64,000 bases of DNA from an uncultured Eubacteriales bacterium (GTDB taxonomy: Bacteria; Bacillota; Clostridia; Lachnospirales; Anaerotignaceae), in assembly GCA_900546215.1 (NCBI GenBank), contig URCD01000001.1, positions 1 through 64,000 of the forward strand. The letters are read 5' to 3'. Below are positions 16,018 through 24,461 of the stretch, one piece after another. Under the pieces are notes generated by a model. The model was not told the DNA's origin, did no database searches, and saw nothing but the letters and a program-made list of their open reading frames with translations. Position numbers and translations under genes: made by a program. Numbering within the stretch: the first letter of the stretch is position 1; each line of letters begins with the position of its first letter.

Positions 16018-18576
16018 TTATTTTTTCCTGCTGTAGGGCGTATCCTCAAGAGGAAGCTTTGTTCTGAATTTACCGTCATAGTTATAATAAGCCAGCTGGA
16101 CTGCTGGGGCTGTTGGGATTGAGGCTATTTCGCCTATTCCTTTGGCGCCGTAGGCCAGTCCTCTTATTTTTTTGCCTATTGAAGCTGATTTTATTTCAGG
16201 AGTTTTATCAGCTCTGAAAAGTCCAAGACTTCCAAACCTTGCGGCCGGCCTCCCCTCATTGAGAGGATAGTCCTCAGTAAGGGCGTAGCCGAGGCTCATG
16301 ACAACGCCGCCCTCAATCTGGCCTTCCACAGACTTTGGATTTACCGGGGTTCCGACATCATGTACCGCCACAACCTGTTTAATTGTTCCGTTGTCATTCA
16401 GCTCTACAAGATGGGTTGCGTAGCCGTAGGCAATATGACTGATAGGATTTTCTTTGTCGGATCCAAGCTTATCAGTAACGCCGGTATATTCACCAAGAAA
16501 TTCTCGGCCCTCAAGGGCTTCAAGAGAGCCTTCCTGCTCCATGGCCTCCTTAAGCGCCTTGGCGGCCCTTACCGCGGCCTCGCCTGTAAATAAGGTCTGG
16601 CGTGACGCGGTAGTATTGCCGGCATTGGGAGATGTTTTGGTGTCCGGTGTGTCATATGATATTCTGTCAGGTGAAATCCCCGTTGTTTCGCAGATCATTT
16701 GTACCTGTACAGTTCCCATTCCCTGTCCTATACAGGCAGCGCTGGAGGTAACGTGAATCTTACCTTCCTTTACTGTTATCCGGCATCTTCCAGTATCAGG
16801 TACGCCTACTCCTAAACCGCTATTTTTCAGCGCACATGCAATTCCCGCTTTGGGATTTTTTTCATATATATCCCTTACTGCATCAAGTGTTTCCACAAGT
16901 GCTGTGGTATCGTCTGCAATCTGCCCGTTGGGAAGTATGTTGCCCGGTCTCAGAGCATTGCGGTAGCGTATCTCAAAGGGGGTCAGCCCAGCCATTTCAG
17001 CCAGCTGGTTCAAGTTGCACTCTGTAGCAAAGCAGCTTTGCGTAACACCAAAGCCCCTGAACGCTCCGGCAGGAGGATTATTCGTATAATAAGCTTTTCC
17101 GGTTATATCAATAACCTGATAATTATACGGCCCGGCCGCATGGGTACAGGCTCTCTGCAAGACGGGACCGCCGAGACTGGCGTAAGCCCCCGTATCTGAT
17201 ATTATTACCGCCTTCATAGCGGTTAGGTAACCGTTTTCATCGCAGGCTGTTGTAAAATCCATTTCCATGGCGTGCCGTTTCGGATGGACAAGTATGCTTT
17301 CAGCTCTCGTTAGACGCACCTTGACAGGCCGGCCCGTGGCCTGCGCAAGCAGTGCTGCGTGGTGCTGTACGCTCATATCCTCTTTTCCGCCGAAGCCGCC
17401 GCCAACCATAGCCGCTGATACACGAACCTTTTCAATGGGAATGCCAAGTGCGTCAGAGCATTCACGCTGTGTTTGATATATGCCCTGGTCTCCGCTTATT
17501 ATGTGTATACCGCCTTCCTCTGGATAGGCCACTGCGCATTCCGGCTCCATAAACGCGTGCTCTGTAAAGGGTACGCTGTAGTGGTTTGTGACCTTGTATC
17601 TGCTTTTTGCGATTACCTCATCGGCGTTTCCGCGTACAAGGTGCTCGCTTGCCAAAAGGTTTCCATCCTCATGCACAAGCGGCGCGTTATCTTTCATTGC
17701 TTCATTTGGAGAAAACACTCCTTCAAGCGGCGCATACTCTACCTTGATAAGCTTTTTAGCCTGTTCAAGAATTTCAGCAGTTTCCGCCGCTATAAGCGCT
17801 ATTGCATCTCCTAAATAGTGGGTAATTCCTCCAACAGGAACCATGACATCCCAGTCACGCTTAAGATGTCCTACTTTTTTGGTTCCGGGAATGTCGGCCG
17901 CGGTCATTATACAGACAACGCCGTCCAGCTTTTCAGCCTCAGAGGTGTCAATGGAAAGCACCCTTGCTCTGGGATATTCGCTTCTAAGCGCTGAACCGGC
18001 AAGCATGTTTTCCATATAGTAATCGTCAGCATATTTGGCCTCGCCTGTAACCTTTGCGGCAGCATCAACACGGGCCATGCTCTCGCCTAAAAGGCCGGTA
18101 GAAACAGGCTCGTTTATTTCTGAATTTTCTCTGAATATTTCGGCGGCCATAAGTATGGCATCCTCGATTTTTTTGTAGCCGGTACAGCGGCATATATTAT
18201 TTTTTATAGCCGTTTTTATATCATCTCTTGAGGGGCTTGGATTTTTATCCAGAAGAGCTTTGGCGCAGATAACCATGCCGGGTATACAAAATCCGCACTG
18301 AACCGCCCCTGCGTGGGAAAAGGCATAGCTGTATACAACTTTTTCTCTGTCCGTTAAACCCTCAGTTGTGGTTATGCTTTTTCCGTCAAGGTTTTCAGTC
18401 TTCTGTACGCATGCCTTCTGCGCCCTTCCGTCTATAAGTACGGTGCAGGTGCCGCAGGCTCCTTCCGCACAGCCGTTTTTCACGGAGGTAAGCCTGAGGC
18501 TGTCTCTTAAAAATGTCATTAGTCTTACGTTTTCGGTAACTGTGTATGAAATGCCGTTTACTGTAAATACGGACAT
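16018..18576 (-). CDS. Selenium-dependent xanthine dehydrogenase-like molybdenum hydroxylase, fused XdhD type
   Basis: 852 residues from the ATG at 18576 (MSVFTVNGISYTV, with AGAGGAAG before it). Residues ~1-150 hold two [2Fe-2S] clusters: CAEGACGTC...C and QCGFC...CRCTGY. The molybdopterin domains follow, with VGGGFGGKEDMS, PAGAFRGFG (Arg of the active site) and GAKGIGEIAS (catalytic Glu). There is no FAD domain, as in E. coli XdhD. Members of the selenium-dependent group hydroxylate purines or related heterocycles using a Mo centre with a labile selenium ligand. Its company here (SelD, YqeB, YqeC, YgfK, SsnA) supports that group. The substrate is not set by sequence. Confidence 0.88.
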   Translation of the reverse strand: MSVFTVNGISYTVTENVRLMTFLRDSLRLTSVKNGCAEGACGTCTVLIDGRAQKACVQKTENLDGKSITTTEGLTDREKVVYSYAFSHAGAVQCGFCIPGMVICAKALLDKNPSPSRDDIKTAIKNNICRCTGYKKIEDAILMAAEIFRENSEINEPVSTGLLGESMARVDAAAKVTGEAKYADDYYMENMLAGSALRSEYPRARVLSIDTSEAEKLDGVVCIMTAADIPGTKKVGHLKRDWDVMVPVGGITHYLGDAIALIAAETAEILEQAKKLIKVEYAPLEGVFSPNEAMKDNAPLVHEDGNLLASEHLVRGNADEVIAKSRYKVTNHYSVPFTEHAFMEPECAVAYPEEGGIHIISGDQGIYQTQRECSDALGIPIEKVRVSAAMVGGGFGGKEDMSVQHHAALLAQATGRPVKVRLTRAESILVHPKRHAMEMDFTTACDENGYLTAMKAVIISDTGAYASLGGPVLQRACTHAAGPYNYQVIDITGKAYYTNNPPAGAFRGFGVTQSCFATECNLNQLAEMAGLTPFEIRYRNALRPGNILPNGQIADDTTALVETLDAVRDIYEKNPKAGIACALKNSGLGVGVPDTGRCRITVKEGKIHVTSSAACIGQGMGTVQVQMICETTGISPDRISYDTPDTKTSPNAGNTTASRQTLFTGEAAVRAAKALKEAMEQEGSLEALEGREFLGEYTGVTDKLGSDKENPISHIAYGYATHLVELNDNGTIKQVVAVHDVGTPVNPKSVEGQIEGGVVMSLGYALTEDYPLNEGRPAARFGSLGLFRADKTPEIKSASIGKKIRGLAYGAKGIGEIASIPTAPAVQLAYYNYDGKFRTKLPLEDTPYSRKK

Positions 18577-18625
18577 AGTATCGCTTCCTCTCCGTTTTAT
18601 TATATTCATGTTATCATTTTAAACA

Positions 18626-18723
18626 GCGTTATTCAAGGCCGTTGACAATAGTGCGTTATTCTAAATTGAGGATAATGCATTTTCTGACAACGCCTTTATT
18701 TACTTTGAGTTTAATGATATAAT
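18626..18723. promoter_or_regulatory. Divergent control region of the two hydroxylase units, with ModE-like box
   Basis: GCGTTATTC occurs at 18626-18634 and 18653-18661, and in inverted form GGATAATGC at 18670-18678. The last two give CGTTAT-N12-ATAATG (18654-18677), the spacing of ModE operators. The flanks extend the dyad (GTTGACA at 18641-18647 against TGACAAC at 18685-18691). A TATAAT at 18718-18723 is a plausible -10 for xdhA. Confidence 0.6.
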
Positions 18724-18782
18724 TTTATAATCAAAAAAAGTATTGTGGTAAGACATATATATAGACAAAGGGGTGAATAAAT

Positions 18783-21065
18783 ATGGCTGTTGGTGTAAGC
18801 GAGAAGCGCGTTGATGCCTTTGAAAAGGTAACAGGACGCGCTAAATATACCGATGATATGACTGAAAAAAATTTTTTGGTGGCTAAGGTATTCAGGTCCA
18901 CAATAGCTAATGGAGTCGTAAAATCTCTGGATATTTCCGAGGCGGAAAAGATACCAGGTGTTGTCAGGATAATTACCTGTTTTGACGTGCCGCAGTATAA
19001 ATTTCCCACAGCGGGACATCCGTGGTCAACAGACCCACATCATCAGGACGTTGCCGACAGGCTTCTGCTAACAAGCAGAGTCAGATATTACGGTGACGAT
19101 GTTGCCGCTGTAATTGCCGAGGACGAGGTTTCCGCAAACCGCGCTTTAAGAGCAATAAAGGCTGAGTATGAGGAGTACCCCTTCGTCCTTGACCAGATAG
19201 AGGCTATGCAGGACGGGGCTCCCCAGATACATGAGGAATATAAGAACAATATACTTGCCCATACTCAAATGAAAAAAGGAAATTATGATGAGGCAGCGAA
19301 AGAGGAAGGGCTTATAAAGTTTGAGGGCTGGTATGACACTCCTACTGTTCAGCACTGCCATATGGAAAACCATATATGCTACGCCTATGAGGAAGCTGGA
19401 AGGATAGTCGTTGTGTCCTCGACGCAGATACCGCATATAGTACGCCGTGTTGTAGGTCAGGCGCTGGGAATTCCCTGGGGTAAGGTAAGGATTATTAAGC
19501 CTTATATCGGCGGAGGTTTTGGAAACAAGCAGGACGCGCTGTATGAGCCTCTGTGCGCATACCTTACAACGCAGGTAGGAGGAAGACCGGTAAAAATTGA
19601 TATGACAAGGGAGGAAACCTTTGCCTGCAACCGTGTACGCCACGCCATAAGAGTACATCTTATTACATACGCAAGGCCGGACGGAACATTTGTGGCAAGA
19701 AAATGCGAGTCATTCTCAAACCAGGGAGCCTATACCTCCCATGGGCACAGTATAGCAGCTAAAGGTATTTCCGCATTCAGCCAGATATATAAATGCGATG
19801 CCTATGAGGCAGACGCTTATTCAATATATACAAACAGGGCGACAGCGGGAGCCATGAGAGCCTATGGAATACCTCAGATTACCTTCGCCATGGAAAGCCA
19901 TGTGGAGGACATTGCGAAAAAGCTTGGCATTGACTCAATTAAGCTGCGTCAGAAAAATATGATGGAGGTCGGGTTTAAGGACGATTTCTCGAAGAATGAA
20001 AATTACTTTGACAGTCTTAACCAATGTATTGCCAAGGGCAGGGAATATATACACTGGGACGAGAAGCTGGAGAAATATAAAAATCAGACCGGCCCGGTTC
20101 GCAGAGGAATCGGAATGTCAATATTCTGGTACAATACGGCCGTGTGGCCTATATCGCTTGAGACCAGCGCATGCCGTATGGTGCTTAACCAGGACGGCTC
20201 CATACAGCTTCAGGTAGCTGAAACAGAAATTGGACAGGGAGCTGATACGGTATTTGCACAGATGGCTTCAGAGGCGCTTGGCATTAAATTTGAGGATGTG
20301 CATGTAATATCAACGCAGGATACCGATGTTACGCCCTTCGGTACAGGCGCTTATGCTTCTAGGCAGACCTACGTGGCTGGTTTCTCAATCAAACAGACAG
20401 CGGACCTTTTAAAGGATAAAATACTTGGTCATGCACAGGAGCTTACGAGAATGCCCAAGGCAAATCTTGATATAATAGATGGAAATATTGTTAGAGTATC
20501 TGACGGACGCGCGCTTATGACACTGGGTGATTTGGCTAACGAGGTGCTTTACAGCCTTACAAACTGCGAGCATATTACAGCCGAAAGTACATATCAGATT
20601 AAGAGCAACGCCTATTCCTTTGGTTGTTGTTTTGCGGAGGTTGAGGTTGATATACCGCTCTGCAGGGTAAACGTACTGGATATCATAAACGTGCATGACT
20701 GCGGCAAGCTTATTAATCCTCAGCTTGCTGAAGCACAGGTTCACGGCGGAATGAGCATGGCAATAGGATACGCCCTGAGCGAGCAGCTTTTATATGACGA
20801 AAAGACAGGAAAACCGTTAAATAATAACCTTCTTGATTATAAGCTGTGTACAACGATGGATCATCCTCATTTGGAGGCGCAGTTTGTTGAAAATTATGAG
20901 CCAACCAGTGCATTTGGTACAAAGGCTCTTGGGGAACCCCCGGCGGTTCCGGCTGCTCCTGCCATAAGAAATGCAGTTTTGAACGCAACGGGAGTATCCA
21001 TGTATAAACTTCCTCTTAACCCGCATAATCTTTTTGTGCGTTTTAAAGAAGAAGGACTTATTTAA
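18783..21065 (+). CDS. Xanthine dehydrogenase-like molybdopterin subunit (XdhA type)
   Basis: 760 residues, close to E. coli XdhA (752). Mo-cofactor and active-site segments: YIGGGFGNKQDALYEPL, TAGAMRAYGIPQ (active-site Arg), AETEIGQGADTVFAQMA and GTKALGEPPAVPAAP (catalytic Glu). It forms the catalytic subunit with the FAD and [2Fe-2S] subunits encoded next, to hydroxylate a heterocycle or aromatic ring with water as oxygen source. Start follows AAGGGGTG. First gene of an xdhABC-like operon, divergent from the fused enzyme. Confidence 0.88.
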   Translation: MAVGVSEKRVDAFEKVTGRAKYTDDMTEKNFLVAKVFRSTIANGVVKSLDISEAEKIPGVVRIITCFDVPQYKFPTAGHPWSTDPHHQDVADRLLLTSRVRYYGDDVAAVIAEDEVSANRALRAIKAEYEEYPFVLDQIEAMQDGAPQIHEEYKNNILAHTQMKKGNYDEAAKEEGLIKFEGWYDTPTVQHCHMENHICYAYEEAGRIVVVSSTQIPHIVRRVVGQALGIPWGKVRIIKPYIGGGFGNKQDALYEPLCAYLTTQVGGRPVKIDMTREETFACNRVRHAIRVHLITYARPDGTFVARKCESFSNQGAYTSHGHSIAAKGISAFSQIYKCDAYEADAYSIYTNRATAGAMRAYGIPQITFAMESHVEDIAKKLGIDSIKLRQKNMMEVGFKDDFSKNENYFDSLNQCIAKGREYIHWDEKLEKYKNQTGPVRRGIGMSIFWYNTAVWPISLETSACRMVLNQDGSIQLQVAETEIGQGADTVFAQMASEALGIKFEDVHVISTQDTDVTPFGTGAYASRQTYVAGFSIKQTADLLKDKILGHAQELTRMPKANLDIIDGNIVRVSDGRALMTLGDLANEVLYSLTNCEHITAESTYQIKSNAYSFGCCFAEVEVDIPLCRVNVLDIINVHDCGKLINPQLAEAQVHGGMSMAIGYALSEQLLYDEKTGKPLNNNLLDYKLCTTMDHPHLEAQFVENYEPTSAFGTKALGEPPAVPAAPAIRNAVLNATGVSMYKLPLNPHNLFVRFKEEGLI

Positions 21066-21080
21066 GGGGAGGTATGACAG

Positions 21081-21962
21081 ATGTATGATATAAAAGCGTT
21101 ATATGAGGCGCAGTCGGTATCCGATGCTGTGAAGCTCCTTACGGAACACCCGGATGCCGTTGTAATAGCAGGCGGAAGCGATGTGCTGATAAAGATGAGA
21201 GAAGGCAAGCTTGCAGGCTGTGAGCTTGTAAGCATATACGGCCTTGACGAGCTTAGGGGAGTAAGGCTTGAGGAGGACGGAACAATCCGTATACTTCCTC
21301 TGACAAGCTTTTCGCATATAACAAAAAACGACATAATTCAAAAATATATAAATGTGCTTGGCGAGGCTGTGGATATGGTAGGCGGCCCGCAGATAAGAAA
21401 TATCGGAACAATCGGCGGAAATACCTGCAACGGTGTTACCTCGGCTGATTCCGCGTCAACGCTTCATGCCTATGACGCTGTTATGGAAATAACGGGGCCT
21501 GACGGAATCAGGCAGATTCCTATTCACGATTTTTATATAAGCGCCGGCAAGGTAGACCTGAAGCATAACGAGCTGCTTACTTCAATACTTATAAAAAAAG
21601 AAAGCTATGAAAACTGCTTTGGCCACTACATAAAATACGCAATGAGAAACGCCATGGATATAGCCACAACTGGATGTTCAGCCAACGTTAAGCTTTCATC
21701 GGATAAAAAGACCTTTGAAAGAGTACGTATAGCATATGGGGTTGCTGCTCCAGTTCCCGTCAGGGCGAAAAGTGCTGAGGATTTTATAAACGGCAGGGCA
21801 GTTACGCAGGATACTGTAGACGAGTGTGCAAAGCTTGCCTTGAATGACGTTAATCCAAGAACAAGCTGGAGAGCCTCAAAGGAGCTGAGACTGCAGCTTA
21901 TAGAGGAACTTTCAAAAAGGGCTGTTACTGAGGCTGTAAAGCTGGCTGGAGGTGAGCTGTGA
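21081..21962 (+). CDS. Xanthine dehydrogenase-like FAD-binding subunit (XdhB type)
   Basis: 293 residues, almost the same length as E. coli XdhB (292). FAD-binding signatures of the CO dehydrogenase flavoprotein fold are present: VIAGGSDVLIKMREGK near residue 30 and IRNIGTIGGNTCNG near 108-121. It would pass electrons from the [2Fe-2S] clusters to NAD or another acceptor. Sixteen bases after xdhA; its stop overlaps the start of the next gene (TGATG). Confidence 0.9.
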   Translation: MYDIKALYEAQSVSDAVKLLTEHPDAVVIAGGSDVLIKMREGKLAGCELVSIYGLDELRGVRLEEDGTIRILPLTSFSHITKNDIIQKYINVLGEAVDMVGGPQIRNIGTIGGNTCNGVTSADSASTLHAYDAVMEITGPDGIRQIPIHDFYISAGKVDLKHNELLTSILIKKESYENCFGHYIKYAMRNAMDIATTGCSANVKLSSDKKTFERVRIAYGVAAPVPVRAKSAEDFINGRAVTQDTVDECAKLALNDVNPRTSWRASKELRLQLIEELSKRAVTEAVKLAGGEL

Positions 21963-22447
21963 TGCAGAGAAAGCTTGTAAAATGCACTATTAACGGAAAG
22001 TATACCGAGACTATGGTAGATGTAAGGGCATCCCTTACGGATATGCTCAGAAACGATTACAGGCTTACGTCGGTCAAAAAGGGCTGCGAGGTGGGCGAGT
22101 GCGGCGCGTGCAACGTCCTTATAGATGGGGAGTGCTTTAACTCCTGTATTTACCTTGCGGTTTGGGCAGACGGAAAGGAAGTCAGAACCCTTGAAAGCCT
22201 GCTTGGACCTAATGGAGAGCTTTCAGATATACAGCAGGCGTTTATCGACGAAGGGGCTGTTCAGTGCGGTTTTTGTACTCCAGGGTTTATAATGTCTGCC
22301 GTTGAAATACTTGAGAGCGGAAAAAGGTACTCAAGAGACGAGCTGAAAAAACTGCTTTCAGGGCATCTTTGCCGATGTACTGGATACGAAAATATAATTA
22401 ATGCGGTAGAAAAGACAATGTTAAGCAGACTGGAAAATAAACAGTAA
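21962..22447 (+). CDS. Xanthine dehydrogenase-like [2Fe-2S] subunit (XdhC type)
   Basis: 161 residues from the ATG at 21962. Two cluster motifs: plant-type CEVGECGACNVLIDGECFNSC and QCGFCTPG...HLCRCTGY. It links the molybdenum centre to the FAD subunit. Length matches E. coli XdhC (159). Third and last gene of the xdhABC-like unit. Confidence 0.92.
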   Translation: MQRKLVKCTINGKYTETMVDVRASLTDMLRNDYRLTSVKKGCEVGECGACNVLIDGECFNSCIYLAVWADGKEVRTLESLLGPNGELSDIQQAFIDEGAVQCGFCTPGFIMSAVEILESGKRYSRDELKKLLSGHLCRCTGYENIINAVEKTMLSRLENKQ

Positions 22448-23024
22448 AATGTTTATAAATTTGATGAGCTTCAAAGTAAGGCGGATATTATATATCCGTC
22501 TTTTTTGTTGCTCGGTAAAAAATTCCTTTATTAAACTAAAATTTTATATGTTACAAAAAACAATTGTATATAAAATAAAAGGTGGAAATATCGTAAAATA
22601 ATTCTTTTTTCGTATTATTTAACTTAATTTTGTCGGGATAAGTGTGCAAAATCCCGTATTCTATTGACGAAAGTTGAAATATTTAATAAGCTTTATAAAA
22701 ATACAGAAGGCGTTAAGCCGACTGACACAATTTAATATTGAAACATAATCCGAAGCCTGGTCCGAAAGAAAGGAGAAGAGCAGAGCGGCCAACCGGCCGC
22801 CATAGGAAGAATGAGAGCGGATTTTGTTCAGATATAAAAGAAACGGCCAAAACACAACAATTCCCCAAAAGCTGTGTTTTTGCCTGCGCTTTTTTGATGA
22901 ATAAAACCCCTCTAAATTTTCCTCTGCTCACTTCAGCAAGACCAGGCTTTTTATATTTATTCATAGCTTGGGACAACTTTTAGTTGGGGAATACAATTTT
23001 TAGTTGTAAAGGATGGTGTTTCAA
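22448..23024 (+). other. 577-base gap holding a candidate structured element
   Basis: There is no convincing gene in this gap; the frames seen on both strands lack ribosome sites. From 22753 to 22949 several nested inverted repeats are present. The outer arms are AAGCCTGGTC (22753-22762) / GACCAGGCTT (22940-22949). The next pair is GAGCAGAG (22778-22785) / CTCTGCTC (22922-22929). Inside are hairpins CGGCC-AACC-GGCCG (22786-22799) and AAAACACA (22849-22856) / TGTGTTTT (22873-22880). It could be a structured RNA or an intergenic repeat. The first 300 bases are AT-rich with nothing I can name. Confidence 0.5.
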
Positions 23025-24191
23025 ATGAAAATTGCAGAAATCAAAACTTATCCGCTTATGTACATGAAGGAATCTCCTAAAATACCCAGGACATTTCTTC
23101 TTTGTAAAATAACAACCGACGACGGGCTGGTGGGCTGGGGAGAGGCAAGCTCGGCGTACGGTCATTCTTATCCTCTTGTTGTCAAAGAAATCATCGACCA
23201 CACTCTCTCCAGACTTGTTATAGGAGAGGATCCCCGGGATATCGAAAAACTTGTGTCTAAAATGCGCACATGGATATGGGGATACCTCGGCCCTGTGGGA
23301 GTTTCAAATCAGGCTATTGCCGCCGTTGAAATTGCCATGTGGGATATTGTCGGAAAGGCAGCAGGACAGCCGGTGTATAAGCTGCTTGGAGCATTTAGGG
23401 ACGAAATTGAGATTTACGGGACGGGCTGTACAAATTTTGATGTGGATTATGAATGGCACAGGGAGTTTTTCAGACCATTGCTTGAGGCAGGATTTAAGGG
23501 GGTAAAATGCCGTGTAGGAAAAAGCAAGGATTGGGATGAGGCCTTTGTAGCCAACATCCGTGAGTTTATAGGCGACAACAAAAAGTTGTTTATTGATGCG
23601 TATATGACGTATACCCCGGAGACCGCATTTGAGATGGCAGGAAGATTTGCCGGCTATAAGCCTTATTTCTTTGAGGAGCCTATATCACAGTATGACCTTG
23701 AATCCTTGGAGAAAATATCTAAAGAGTCCCCTGTTCCTATTGCACTGGGGGAACGTGTGACATCTCTTTATGAGTTCAAAAATCTCAGGGAAAAGCATAT
23801 AGGCCAGATATGGCAGCCGGACGCATGCATAGCCGGAGGAATATCCGAGGCGAAAAAAATCTGCGCTTTAGGCGAGGCATACAGCATAGAATGCATACCT
23901 CATATAGGGGGCATAACGGCTGTAGGTATAGCCGCAAACTTAAACCTTGCGCTTTCATGCAGAAATGTTAAGCAGCTTGAGGTTGATGGCGCTATGCTTC
24001 AGCCTATGAGGGATGACATAATAGAGGACGACATTTTTAACATTGTAAGGATTAAGGATGGAATGCTAAGGCCATCGGGCAGGCCCGGGCTGGGAATAGA
24101 AATAAGGGAAGATGTGCTTAAGGATTTTAAATATGAGAGAGGTCCTGTTTATCCCGATTTCTATCCGCAGTATGGTTCTGGCATACTCTAA
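23025..24191 (+). CDS. Enolase-superfamily (mandelate racemase/muconate lactonizing type) enzyme
   Basis: 388 residues from the ATG at 23025; start uncertain since the AAAGG site is 12 bases away. N-terminal capping domain, then a TIM barrel. Metal ligands are visible as LFIDAY, FFEEP and ALGERV. A His near the barrel end (CIPHIGGI) could be the second acid/base. The position of the usual KxK reads VKCRVGK, i.e. K-C-R. Family members abstract a proton next to a carboxylate (acid-sugar dehydratases, racemases, cycloisomerases). The substrate cannot be read from the motifs. It stands between the Mo hydroxylase unit and the transporter operon. Confidence 0.82.
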   Translation: MKIAEIKTYPLMYMKESPKIPRTFLLCKITTDDGLVGWGEASSAYGHSYPLVVKEIIDHTLSRLVIGEDPRDIEKLVSKMRTWIWGYLGPVGVSNQAIAAVEIAMWDIVGKAAGQPVYKLLGAFRDEIEIYGTGCTNFDVDYEWHREFFRPLLEAGFKGVKCRVGKSKDWDEAFVANIREFIGDNKKLFIDAYMTYTPETAFEMAGRFAGYKPYFFEEPISQYDLESLEKISKESPVPIALGERVTSLYEFKNLREKHIGQIWQPDACIAGGISEAKKICALGEAYSIECIPHIGGITAVGIAANLNLALSCRNVKQLEVDGAMLQPMRDDIIEDDIFNIVRIKDGMLRPSGRPGLGIEIREDVLKDFKYERGPVYPDFYPQYGSGIL

Positions 24192-24247
24192 AAAATTTTT
24201 ATAGAACCAAAACAATATTTTTATGCCGATAAATAAGGGATTTTGTA

Positions 24248-24276
24248 TTGACAAAAATATTTTTGTAAAATATAAT
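24248..24276 (+). promoter_or_regulatory. Promoter of the BMP transporter operon
   Basis: TTGACA (24248-24253), exactly 17 bases, TATAAT (24271-24276): a near-perfect vegetative promoter about 186 bases before the lipoprotein gene. Confidence 0.85.
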
Positions 24277-24282
24277 AATTAA

Positions 24283-24397
24283 AACTTTTATAAATGAGTA
24301 ATTTGTGATATAATAAAATATTACGCATTTTTATAAAGGGCTATGAGTCGGTTAGATGACAATGACGTCGTTGCTTTTAAGTAACGGCGTTTTTTGC
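24283..24397 (+). promoter_or_regulatory. 5' leader with internal terminator, candidate riboswitch
   Basis: The leader runs from the expected start at about 24283 to an intrinsic terminator: ACGTCGTTGCTT (24365-24376) against AAGTAACGGCGT (24379-24390), then TTTTT. The terminator lies between the operon promoter and its first gene, so expression needs read-through control. The part before it includes GTAAT/ATTAC arms (around 24299-24334) and AAGGGCTATGAGTCGG. CAATGACG overlaps the terminator stem. I do not see the core of the purine riboswitch. Ligand and mechanism unknown. Confidence 0.6.
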
Positions 24398-24461
24398 AAG
24401 TTGGACGCTGTTAATTATTGTGTCAAAGGGGCGCAATGAGGATATAGAAAGGGAGGATAAA

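Noticed and set aside
16018..22447. Search for in-frame TGA as selenocysteine in the hydroxylases
   Set aside because: All three catalytic and cofactor chains are continuous with ordinary stops; selenium in this family is a labile ligand, not selenocysteine.
22713..22983. Overlapping open frames of about 80 codons on both strands
   Set aside because: They lie inside the inverted-repeat element, have no ribosome sites and give low-complexity products; better explained by the DNA or RNA structure.
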